Assembly (NCBI RefSeq): GCF_000004075.3
Contig: NC_026661.2
Span: forward strand, 21,046,307 to 21,110,306
DNA: 64,000 bases
From: Cucumis sativus
Taxonomy: Eukaryota > Streptophyta > Magnoliopsida > Cucurbitales > Cucurbitaceae
Reading direction: 5' to 3'
Under the pieces are notes generated by a model. It worked only from the letters and a program-made list of their open reading frames with translations. It did no database searches and had not been told where the DNA came from. Position numbers and translations under genes: made by a program. This document shows, piece by piece, positions 24,801 through 36,726 of this stretch (positions are counted from its first letter, which is position 1; each line of letters starts with the position of its first letter).

Positions 24801-26141
24801 TTTAACATACTTTGATCAAAACACAAGTAGGGTTGGTTCATAGTTAGTCTAAAATAGATATTGAAATACATATATTTATTGCTTAATTATGAGATTTTTA
24901 ATATAATTTTGACAATTCCTTAATTATTATTTAATCTCTAAAAGACTTAATAAAGGAAGAATTTGGAAGTCCATGAAATGCTATATTTACATATGAATTA
25001 AGATTACAATATTTCCTTAAGAAGAAAGTATGATTAAATGCTCTCAACAACCTAAATGAGCTTAATTAATTAAGATCTAAAAATGTGTAAACCCAATTCA
25101 AACAACCCCATCAATACTCTAATACTAAAATGGAAGTATAGCGGAAAATAATTGGAAAATAATAATAATAACAAGAATTAAAAACCCTCACCAAAACAAT
25201 AATGAACTATACAAAATTAATAAAAGGAAAAAAAAAAAAAAAAAACTGTGCATTATTTGATGAATGAAAGAAGAGAGACATAAACAAACAGTAAAGTGCT
25301 TATTCCATCTCATCACTGACACCTTTATTTCTCAATACCTATAACCAATACACACACTTACTTCTCACTTCTCAAAAGCAACCCTTTCTTTCTCTTTTTC
25401 TTTTCTTTTTGACAAATCACATATCCTCAAATATAAAAATTAATAATCTTCAAACTTATATTAATAATAAAATTTATACAGTAAGTGTAATTTTCATCAT
25501 TGTAGTATGCGAAGAAAACCCATCTCGAATTTCAAAGAAAAAGTTCAAAATTTAATTAATTGCAAGATCGAAATTCCATAGTTTTCAACGCTAGAAATTG
25601 ATGAGAAGAGAGAAGAAGAAGGGCCAGAAATGAAGAACAAAGAAATAAATAAAAGAGAGAGAGAGAAATACCAAGAAAGTAGCAATGGAGCCAAAGCCAA
25701 TAGTGAGGAAACGACCCAGATAAGAATCAGCGAGAAAGGCACCAAGAAGAGGCATGAAATTGATAGCAGCAGACCAAAAAAACAGGATATTGTTTCCTTT
25801 AGCAAACCCCAAATTGTAATCCTTCATTAAATACAATATCATGTTTGGCATTAATCCGTAACTCCCCACCTTCTCCAATGATTCGTTAACTGCAAATCCA
25901 GTAGTTCATAATAATAATAAACAAAACAAAATGAATACAGTAATTGAATTGTATATCGAGTATCCTACGTATGTATATGTGTACTGTTCCTACCTATGAT
26001 GAACGGCATAGTAAGAAGACCGCCTTTTTTAGAAGATTTGGAAATGGCTTCTTCTTCTTCTTCTTCTTCATCTCGCTGTTGTTGTTGTTGCTGTAATTCT
26101 GTGTTTAGACTCTGCATTGTTGCAGAGTTTTGCTGATCCAT
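21832..26141 (-). CDS. NPF1: NPF1-type proton-coupled nitrate/peptide-family transporter (NRT1/PTR)
   Basis: Four exons (26141-25994, 25889-25672, 24490-23937, 22783-21832) give 623 residues, a little longer than Arabidopsis NPF1.1/1.2. The cytosolic N-terminus has six Gln and seven Glu in a row, encoded by adjacent trinucleotide repeats. TM1 carries the proton-coupling ExxEK motif (NESLEK, residues 51-56). Family patches follow: VGSYGLMPNMILYL, GAGGVRPCTLAFGADQ, the long central loop, then LKTLIKVIPIWSTGVMMS, QSSFPLLQAKSMDRH and EFFYSEFPKSM-like EFYYSEFPKTM. About 12 helices are expected. NPF1.1/1.2 load nitrate into phloem for redistribution to young leaves; this role is inferred from family. 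Intron 2 is about 1.2 kb, intron 3 about 1.15 kb with a 70-base duplication. It neighbours the AAE13 relic as NPF1.1 neighbours AAE13 in Arabidopsis. Confidence 0.93.
23097..23237. repeat. Perfect 70-base tandem duplication in NPF1 intron 3
   Basis: The segment beginning ATTTACAAAATATAATAAAA at 23097 recurs without mismatch at 23167, giving two full copies with a period of 70. The absence of mismatches in AT-rich intron DNA indicates a recent event. Confidence 0.97.
23447..23473. repeat. (TA)n microsatellite in NPF1 intron 3
   Basis: About 13 uninterrupted AT units, 210 bases from the 70-base duplication. Marker potential only. Confidence 0.95.
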
Positions 26142-29100
26142 TGCCCAAAATCTGGTGTTTTAGATTTTGGATTTGGACTTTTTTTAGAGTGAAAGAAGAA
26201 GAGAGTGGAGAGAGAGAGATAGAGAGATGGGGTTTTTTTTCTTTTGTGTGAGTTGTGGACATTCCTATAAAAAGGGGCCATCTTGGTGATGAGATCGCTG
26301 TCTAGATTTTTGCAAAGTTAAATTAATTATTATTAATATATATGGGTGTTTTTTTAAAAATTTAAAAATGAATAAAAGAAAAGTGTTTTGTTGTGAAGAA
26401 CTTTTGAAAATAATAATAGAGTGAAAGGGAGTTGAATTTAGCTGGCGCTGTCTGGGCAAGAAGCGCTTTGAGTCGGCGGTTAAAAGGCTCCCCCGCCCCA
26501 ACAATCCCTTATCTTATGCCTTTAATTATTTATTCACTTACCCCCATCTTAATATCAAACAATACTTAATTACGTCTTCATTCTACTCACATTTCATACA
26601 ACAATAATAAGATTCTATACATCACATTCAATTCTTGTTTAATCTGTATCGTAGTAAACACCGTGTAAGTTTCTTTACCAACGAACATAGTGATTGTGTA
26701 ATATGTTAGACTATAATAGTTATAACGAGACAAATGACGTGACTTTTCATTCAAACTTAAAGTGAATTTATATCTATGGCTTAGATCACATTCATACATC
26801 ACTTTGATTCAAATAGTATTAATTAGTGAGACAAATGTTAGGTTATGATATTCTATATAAATAGTGTAAAACATATAGGTACATGATCATGCAAATTAAA
26901 ACCACCTCAACTCAAAAAATTGTAATGAACGGCGAAAATAGACGTTGTAGGTAAAGAGAAAATAAACTACGATTGTATTAGATGTGTGTGTAAAATTACA
27001 ACAATTAAACTAATGTTCTATATATCGAAAGTCTAAGCTGTTATCGAAAATTACAACACCCTAACTGCGAGCCTCAATCGTCTCTTTTCTCTTTATATTC
27101 CTCTCCCCCATTTAGTATTTCATTTCTACTTCGAAAAAAGTTAGGTTTCATTCTTACTAACATTCACCTATTAGGTGCGCGATCAATTTAATTATTGGTG
27201 ACCTATTTTAATTCATTGCGTCCTTCCTTTCGAGTTTTTATGAAATCTATATTTTTTTTCAAAAGAAAAAAAAATCACATTCAAAATCATACTCATATTT
27301 ACTTAAAATTATTACTTTAACCTTAAACTCGATAAATTATACAAAAGTCATACTTAAAAGCTTAAATTTTCAATCCCATCAAATTATATCTCGAGCTTGT
27401 AGGGACAAGTTTAACTCGAGATTAAAACATTAATGAAGTTACTTAACGGTTAATTTAAGTGTGAGATTAAAATTTAAAAATCTCCCAAAATATAAAAAGT
27501 AAGAGATATTAATTTGGAAAAAGATTAAGATCAAACCCTCCCAAAAATAGCAAAAAAATAATTACGATAATATAGCTCATGTCACTATATTTTCTAAAAT
27601 ATAAAAGTAGTAAATTTAAACATCAATAACTCTCCAGTAGTCATATGATTACTATTTGATATTACTAATTTTGCTATATATAAAATATAAAAGAAAATAG
27701 GTGTGATGAACGGTTTTTTAAAAAAATGTTTCTGTGATTGGATGGAATTTGAGAAAGATTAAAGTTGAAATTAGAATAAAAGTGGAATGGTTGAGAGAAA
27801 ATAAAGGTAAAAAGGGGAAGATAATAATAATGGCCCTATGAGGGGTATACATATATGTATACATAGTGCGGTAGGCTTTACAATAATTACGATGGTCCAC
27901 TGCCACCGTGTGATTTTCTCTTTCTTTCTTGCGTGTCCTTCATGGATTGGGGCATCCATATATGTAAAAGAAATAAGAAAAATAATTATAAATGCTAATT
28001 TCTTATTTTAGTTAAAAGAGATTAAAATTCCCAAATAGGTAATGAATTTAAAAGAATAGATAGTGAATTAGCATAAGAAAATGAAGAAGAAAACGAAGAA
28101 AATGGAAATGTTGAGTTGAGTTGAGTGTTCATAGAGATATGCTATGAATAGATGAATTGTAAGTGAATCTTGACTTTTCCATCTCTTCTCTTCCCTTCCC
28201 ATACTCTCACTTTTCTTTTTTTCCTTTTTCCTTTTTTCATAAGTGAATTAATCAATGTATTAAATAAAATATATATTTCATAGATGCTATAAATGATTGA
28301 ATTATTAAAACATTAAAATCTGAAAAGAAGAAAATTTGAGACATTAAAACTATAGTCAACAGGACAAGTTCTGAATTTCATTATTATTATTATTGCAATT
28401 ACACGTGAATATGGAAAATAAAATAAAATTTTCAAAATAATTAAAAAGAGCAAAGAAAAAGACCCTTTCCTCCACTTTATAACAATTATTTATTTTTCTC
28501 TTTTCTGTATCAATTTTTATGCATACGTGTGGTTAATTAATTATTGTATTCACTTTTTAATTATTTGAATATATATATTTCAGTAACATTACAGAATTGG
28601 AAAACATTGTTATTAATTAAACAACTAAAAGAGAATGCCAATCTCATCCTCTTAAATTAAACATGAGTGAACTTATTAGACGTTGATCGAACTCGAATCG
28701 ACCGTTGATTATGTGTACAATATAGTATTACATAACATAGTAATACAAGAAGAATAGGTAGGAGTGTAGGGGAATGGAGTTGGAATGGGAGTAAAAAGAG
28801 AGAGAGAGAGAGAGAGGTTACTTGTGGAAGTTGGCAATGGGGTGAATATTATTTGGTGTTGGGAAATGGGGAAAATGTAGTTTGCAAGTTACCAATTCAA
28901 CTTTTCAAAATATGGCCTACAACCAACCCCCCTATATACTATTACTTACTTACTTCACTACCCATATTCATCATCATCATCACATCTCCACTTTCTCAAA
29001 CCCATCTCTCTCACTCTCATACTCATATGTGAATTAATGGTTTTCCCATTGCATGAAATATTTACTAATGGTTGACGATGCAACCACCTAAAATGTCAAT

Positions 29101-32100
29101 ATATACTTTAAAACAAAACCATTATGGAGCTTAATTATATGTTTAATAAAACCTATATATGTATGTATATATCTTCTTCTTTTTTCTTTTTAACTTTGGG
29201 AATTTGTAGTTGATTTTTTATGGCTGGTATTTAAAGAGAATGGAAACAAAATTCATAAATTACAGAGAGGTCAGAGAATATGTATATATATAAATATAAA
29301 AAGAAGAAAATGAATAAAGAAAAAGAGAAGACAGAGAGTACAATTTTCAATTTTATGTGTTTTAAAAATGAATTCCAAAACAAATGAATGTTTTGTTTGT
29401 TTATGGTTTGTCTAAGTAAGGATTTTCATCATTTTTAATTATTTTGATTGTGATCTGTGAGAGACTATTTAATGCACAATATATGTGGTGCATAAATAAA
29501 TTCAAAACCCATTTTTTAATATATATATATATATATATATAATATTATTTGTGTTAAATTTCTATTTTGGTAATTGATTTTTTTTCTTTTCATGTCTATA
29601 TTTCTTTTTTGCTTTTTCATTTTTCCAATTTTTGAATTCTCCAACTTGAATTAAAAGATGATAAAATTATTATATATAAGTTTTCAAAATATAGTAAAAT
29701 AAATATTATTAAATTTTTACTTAATGAAAGCAAATGGAATTATGAATTTAATAATGTAGTGTTAATTAACTAATACAATGAAAGCCTAAATTGATGGAAA
29801 TAAACTTTTGGAATATTATAAATATAGCTTTTTGAACAGTTTGAATTAAGCATATATATTTACTTTATTACAATTTCTTATATATATAATTGTTGTAAGG
29901 AAGTCTTAAAATAGAAAAAAAAAATGTGGGTTGGTGATGCTCTAAGTTTACAATTATATTAATCTATCACAAGAAATATATAAATCAACAAATGTTATAT
30001 AAATTCTGTTGAAGAAGAACGTGACAATCAAATAAAGAATTTTAATTTCTAGACAAAAGAAAGAAGACAACGGTGTTCATCAAGTGAAGAAACTATTAGA
30101 AAAATGAAAACAACACGTTAATATTTTATTTACACCATCAATCGATTTTTCACAAAGTTTACTACAACATGCGAATTGAATTAACATTTACATTAAAAAA
30201 AAAAACCGAAATAGTTAACGTGAATAGAGTACAAAATAACACAAATTTTACTTTGTTTACGCTATATTTTTCACACGAGGTTGAGTTGGAGTGTGTTCAT
30301 ACTGAATCTCAAGGAATTCCGTCTTTCCGTTTTCAACCCATTTATTTATTCGCAAATTATAATTTTATACTCAATTCCTATATTTACTAATTTAAACCTT
30401 AACTTAACACCGACTTTAAAGAACTATACATTCATCGATACTACCTAAATCGTCACCCTTTTGTATTTTGCTCAATTCCAATGTTCGTTTTGAATTTGAA
30501 AGTTATCACTTAGTACGTTACTATGACAATAATGCTCGAATCTTGTTGTTGTCCAGCTCTTTGAATGTGGAATAAATACTACACTTAGCTCGACTCTACC
30601 AATAGTAGCCATTTGTAGACGTGTGAGACATTTATTTATTTAAATGTTTGATAATAGAATTAGAGTAATAATTGATTGAATGTGAAAAAACAATAATTGT
30701 AGAATTAAATAAGAGAAGAATTGAAGTGATTTTGAAAGGACATAGGAAGAGGTAGGCCATCAAATATTTAACAAAGATTATCCGAATCTTAAAGTAAAAA
30801 AAGTTAGGTTATAGAATTTCAAGACACACACGCCCACTCTTTATATCAAAACCCTCTTCTTCTTTTCTTTCTTTTTTTTTTTTTTTTCATTCTTTTAACA
30901 AATTAAAATCTCTATATAATGAATGATGCTTTGAATCTTCTTCTTCTTCTTTATATATATATATATATATATAAATTTCATTTAATCAGTCATTTTCAAT
31001 TCAAATCATTATTGAATAATTTGATTCTTCTGTTCATCCTACCCCTTTCCCATGGCTCTTTCTTGTTTGGAATTTCTTGTTTGATTTTTAAACCCATTTT
31101 TTAAATAATAATTGAGGTTTGTTTTCTTTTAAAATAAGAACATGTAATTTCTAACTTCAAATTTTGATCATTCTTAATATTAAATCTACTTATAATTAAC
31201 TAAAAACGTTGATGTGATATGACATGTTCAATTACATTAACAAATGATAATTTTATAAGAAATGAATGATGGCTCAAAAAAAAAAAAAACATTAGAGGTT
31301 AATATAAAATGTAATATCCCTACCCCAACTCATCTTCTTTTTTCCCTCCCTCTTATCTTTTTTGCTTTTCCACCTTATACTTTGTGTAGCTTAGCTAACC
31401 CTATTCTCTTTATGTTACAATCATGTGCCCTTCAATCATAAACAACAACAACACTTATCATCCATGTTAACATATATGCATATGTTACGTTATGACATCT
31501 GTCTACGTGAGAATTTCATTACTCTGTTAACTACTACTTAAGAATCGTCAATAGTTCACTAATTCTCAAACAACTATTTGAAGGATATAATTGAGGGTGG
31601 CCATGGGGACTAATCTAAAAGACGACGTCGTGTTCATGACATATGTATATATATATATATTAGTTACGGTCAAAGATTGGTTTTGACGTAAATATGGATT
31701 GTATGGAGGAATGGCGGCCCAGTTGGCCCAGTGGGCCCAAGTATTTGTTGGACTAATTTGACCAATTTGTGAGCCCACTTCCAATCCCTAAATTTGATTT
31801 GACCCTTTAACAGCGACTATTCTATTACCGTTTCTCAACAGCTGGATTTTTATTATTATTAAGTAAAATATATAATCAATTATTTCATTTAATTTAATAA
31901 AACCATATGAAAAGAAAAAGAAAAGTGATGTTGAATAAATCACATGATTTGTTTCCTTTCACCATCTTACAAACTGTTTCTTATCAAATATATAGATTAT
32001 TATATTCTCCTCCATAAAGTCATTCCCATCTAAACTCGAGTCCCCTTCAACTTTTTATCAATATCATTACTTGGTTTAGTAATAAACCCGTCTTTCAAAT

Positions 32101-33778
32101 TCCTCATAGTTAGGTTTAATCCCAAAGTTAAACCATTGGCGACAAAATTAATTGGGTAAAATTTGATGTCCAAGTTATATATTTAGTATGAAATAAATTT
32201 AAGTTTGTTAGACTTTTGTTCGACTAACGATCTAGTCTATATACTTTTTAAATTTGTAATAATTTAGTTTTTTATACAATCAAGTCAAGTTTGAGAATCA
32301 AAAGATTATTGGGTGAAAATTGATGTTTTTGTATGTAAGGTGTTGGCCTATTTGTTCTAAGGGAATTTTGAAAATTGAGTTGAAAAGATTGGTAGATTTT
32401 TTTTGTTTTCAACATCATCATACTTTATATGGAACATCTCTTCATTTTTCTTCAAAATTTAATAATAAGTGAAATGAAATGAAATATTGAAAAAGTTTTA
32501 ATTGTTAGGACTTAGGACAAAGTTTTTTTTAATGATTTAAAATGTATTATTATTATTATTATTATTATTGTATTGGTTTCTTCTTTGCCCTTATTATTTT
32601 GTTGAAAAATAAAATGAAATGTTGAAAGCAAAAAAGAAATAATTATTTATTGTTATTACGTACATATCATTATAGAAAATAACAAAATAACTTTCTCATT
32701 GATGAAATAATTGTAAATTGATTAACATGTGATCATTTGGCTTTATTTGTTAATTATACTTTAAATTTCTTTTAATATAATGTATTTATTTAAGGATGTG
32801 TTTTCTTGATAAGATATTATGTTGTTTAAGTACTTTACAAAACAAATTTACAAAAAGAGAGAAAAAATAAAAATGAAAAGAGTAGATTACAAAACAAATT
32901 AAATCATTTTATTTTGTCATCAATTCCTAATATTCTATTTTTATTTTCAAGGTATCACTTATTAAATGAATATATTTTCTTTTCCTTTTGTTTGTTCTAT
33001 AAAATGAATCCTTTTGAAAATGACATTGACAAACAAATTTTAGAAAGAAAGCATTTCTTTTTTTTTTCGTATATTTGCAATATAGCAAATATGATAATAA
33101 TTAATTATATCATACGACAATTCCAAAGTTATTAGAGATTTATTCGTTTTTAAATTTATTATTTGAGCTTTTATTTTGAATTCCAATTTCGAACTATGTT
33201 AAACAAAAAAATGTTATAAATGATTAAAAAAGGGAAGGAATAAGGAAGAGAATATCTCAACTTCAATTTTAAAGAATTTTACTTTAAAGATGCAAACTAA
33301 ATTATTTAGATTGTCAAATATTTTCTAAACCTTTTGATGGTAAGCTTCATTTTAGCTTAATTATTGGGTAATTTAGAATTATAATTTAAATACACATGTG
33401 TTTTATTATGAAGTACTGAAATTTTGTTGTGGTTTTATAAAATAAAAAATGAATCATTTGATATTGTCAAATTAATTTAGTATAAAATTTTAGACAATCA
33501 AATTATCATCAAAACAAAAGAGAGTTATAAATGCAAAGAAGAAAAAAGAGAGATTGTATTTCTCTTCCATGAAAAAGGAAGCTTGTTTTCTTTTATTATA
33601 CACAGAAGAGAATCAAAGTTCTTGGAAGCTCAAAGCAAGAGGGAGAGATAAAGATTGTTCGATATGAAGCATGGTTGAAGATCAAACCATGGATTCATTG
33701 CAGTAGATGAAAATCACCAGAACTGGAACTTCATTTATTCCCGTGGCAGAATTGGGTTGGTTCAAGCCTCAGAATCAA
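26142..33778. other. NPF1 promoter side and 7-kb gene-free region
   Basis: 26142-26500 should be the NPF1 leader and promoter (GA-rich leader at 26205-26230 and a GC-rich spot near 26490). Beyond that the DNA is AT-rich with many TA, TTA and CTT runs (for example 29520-29540, 30950-30974, 32547-32571). Apart from one promoter-like patch listed separately, I see no gene, conserved domain or RNA gene. The last 200 bases next to the hydrolase gene are its likely 3' UTR. Confidence 0.55.
28787..29050 (+). promoter_or_regulatory. Promoter-like patch without an obvious gene
   Basis: A (GA)n tract (28797-28816), a TATATA box (28933-28938) and a C/T-rich leader-like stretch with ATCATCATC and TCTCTCTCACTCTC (28961-29020) are arranged as in plant core promoters. 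The first downstream ATG with more than one codon (29037) opens a frame of only 12 residues. If transcribed, the product would be non-coding, a micropeptide or a miRNA precursor; I could not recognise any known miRNA. Confidence 0.3.
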
Positions 33779-35172
33779 TCAGACTTCCCCCCATTGATCA
33801 ACTCTCTTCACCACAACTCCCACGTTCTCCATGTCAGTGGTATTATCTGATACATACCAAGAACATTTATCATGAGATTCAATATCAAAATCATAGCCAA
33901 TCAAAATCTAACAACAACGTACAAAAGGTATGTCAAATCACTAATCTCAACCCAGAAACTCAAACCAACAGGCTAGTTAAATTTAATCATACGTTAGGAT
34001 ATTCTAACAAGAACAAACAAAGAACACTCAAATATATGAGAAGTAACAACATGACCCTAGCCTTTCGAGAGGGCTAATCTCTCCCAAATTCTCCACAAGA
34101 AATCCCTCAGAATTGTTCATACCCTCCTTCCAACCTTATTCCCTCTTATTTATAACTAAAAGCCCTAACCTAACTTAATTACTAGCTATTTACTGATTTA
34201 CATTTCTTATATCTCTAACTAAGGCTCCGGCTCTAACATCATATACCAATACTTAATCAGTCTCAAAGTTCTAAGAAGTTAATGCCAATATCAATTTGGG
34301 AGTAAACAACTACAACATTACAAATAATCACTACTGATTACTGAAATCAAAAGCTATAGAGGAGGAAATTAGAGATACCATGATGAATTTTGGGAGTAGC
34401 AGCTGCAGTAGCATCATAAAGAAGAGTGATAGAATGGTAATCCAAAGCTACAGCATCAAAAACAGTCTGTCTGATACAGTTTGGGGTTTGAACACCTACC
34501 ATTATATTAATTCATTCAAAACCCTTACAAATTCATATTGGAACAGAACTAACAGGAAATATGTATATATAAGGAGAATGTTACCACAAACAACCAAATC
34601 AGTGATACCCGCCCCTTGAAGAAGAGAATGTAAATTAGTATTAAAAAAGGCACTGAACCTAGTTTTAACCAATTTATATTCTCCTTCTTTAATTTCAAGC
34701 CCTTCTACTAACTCAGCCCCTTTGCTCCCTTTCACACTAGGATTCGGCTTCCCATTCCCATAGTAATGACGGCGAAATCGTTCAACATCTCGTCCTTCAC
34801 CATCATGTTCTCGAACAACCTAGGGTAAAACAAACAGTAATTCAATTCACAATATGAAACCCGCCCAAACAGAGGATTAGGGATCGTCTTTTTTTTTTCT
34901 TTTTCAAAATTAACGGACCCAAATGATGAACAACCCGCGATTCCTTGCGATTTCGATAGCATTGGAGACGCTTGGTATTATGGTGGAGGCTCCTGGTACA
35001 GCGAAGGCGGAGTGTTCGTCAAAGAAATCTGTCTGTAACGAAGAATTAATTATTGGAAGAAAGAGATTGAATGTGGGAGTAGAGAAGGGGAGTGAATTAG
35101 GAAGAAAATAAAATGGGAAAAAACCTGCATGTCGATAACAAGAAGAGCAGTGCGTTTCCATTGATCCGTCAT
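33779..35172 (-). CDS. Isochorismatase-fold cysteine hydrolase (nicotinamidase-like, At3g16190 type)
   Basis: Five exons (35172-35125, 35032-34919, 34819-34585, 34495-34379, 33846-33779) give 193 residues, matching the roughly 196 of Arabidopsis At3g16190. The N-terminus reads MTDQWKRTALLVIDMQ. All three residues of the family's D-K-C triad are present: Asp14 (VIDMQ), Lys106 (LVKTRFSAFF) and Cys139 (VQTPNCIRQT). Other patches are ELVEGLEIKEGEYK and DATAAATP. The family hydrolyses amides or esters of small acids; the Arabidopsis protein is usually listed as a probable inactive nicotinamidase, so the substrate is unknown. No targeting peptide is evident, so cytosol is likely. Exon 2 ends at an unusual donor, GTCCGT. 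An open frame on the other strand over the last exon and intron is a shadow. Confidence 0.92.
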
Positions 35173-36726
35173 AGCTAAAAGAGGAGGGTGAAAGAGAAAG
35201 ATGAAGGAATTTTGTGGGGAGAGATGAAGATGACACTAAAGTTTTCTAGGACAGATGAAGTAATACGATAAGATTGGAATTTTGTGGGTAGAGATGAAGA
35301 TGACACAGACGTAATACTAAAAGATAATTGTACGATTTGACCCCAAAATTGACCTTATAGAGAATTCTACCTGAGGATATCACTAATTGTTATATTTGTA
35401 GATGAGATTAACTTTAAGTTGTTGATTAAGAAGACAATTAAACTTTGGAAGAGAATTTGTGACCTTAATTTTTATTTCGTTCTAGATGAAAGATGAGGGA
35501 AAAAGAATAAGATGAAAAAGACTTATATTTCTTTGTGGTCGAAATAATCTTCACACTTAAAAACAATAGTTCAAAATAAACAAGAATGATATTGTCGGAT
35601 CATAAGAGTGGTAGAAAAATGTCGAAAATAATTAACGTTCGATTTAGATTTCAAATTTTAGGTATGAGTAATTGAGTATTATAATTTAACTAGCTATAAT
35701 TATTAGTTTTAGAGTACATTTTAATTTATTTATAAATGGTATTTTCTTTTTCTATTTATTAACATGTACTATAGTTTGCAGATTAATTTTATATACTATA
35801 TGGTTGGTAAATGGGAAAAGTGGCCAGTGTTTGAAATCCATTTACTCAATTAAATAAAACATAAAACCATAAAGTATTTACTTGTTTTTCAATATATAAT
35901 TTTTGGATTTGTATGAATCTTTATATTTTCTAATTCTTAAATTTTCAATAGTGTTTTTACCTGTCAAAATTAATGTTGAGAAAACTGGTGGGGTATTGCA
36001 TCCTTTTATCATTTTTCTTTTAAAAAAAATTCTATTGATGATAAAATAAAATATTTTTTTTATAAATAGACTATAATTTTCTAAATAAATTAATATTCTA
36101 AAATGTACTATTTTTTAGCAATTTGAAATAATTTTCTATAAATTAATATTCTCTTATATATAATTAGTTCTCTTCTCTCATCACTTGTTACAATTTCTAA
36201 ACATAAACATATATACACTTTAAAAACATAAATTAATTAAACCAATAAAGCTAAAGAACACACACATGTATATATATATATACATATATATTATAATCAA
36301 CAAACAAATTTAATTACCAAAAAAATAATTAAGAGTGGGGAAAGAAAAAGAAAGAAAAGCAAAATTATAAACTTAATTTTGCCCTACACAACAACACAAC
36401 ACAGAGTGGGTTACAACTCAAAAGTGTTCAACAAAGGAAACCCAAGCCCAAATTAATTAGGCTTTAATTTAATAACATGCAACAATAATAATCTACATTT
36501 ATTAATTAAGATCAAGAGAAGGAAAGAAAGTAAAAAAAAAAAAAAAACTTCATTAAAAACATTCAAGATTAATACTTTAAATCCTAATACGAGTATATAT
36601 ATAAAGAGAGAGAGATATAGCATCTTGAGCAGTCAGCCCAAATTTAGGGTTTTGAGAGGAAGGGGTGACTGGTCATGATGTTATATATTAATTAATAATG
36701 GAAATTATTATAAAGTGATGATGATA
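35173..36726. other. Intergenic between hydrolase promoter and bHLH 3' end
   Basis: 35173-35340 contains two near-copies of a GGAATTTTGTGGG(G/T)AGAGATGAAGATGACAC segment (from about 35207 and 35277), a short direct repeat upstream of the hydrolase start. The rest is AT-rich with no coding signal; 36250-36290 is a TA-rich tract and 36530-36548 an A run. Confidence 0.5.

Noticed and set aside
33757-34077. 106-codon frame on the + strand
   Set aside because: It overlaps the last exon and intron of the hydrolase on the other strand, and its composition is that of translated AT-rich non-coding DNA.
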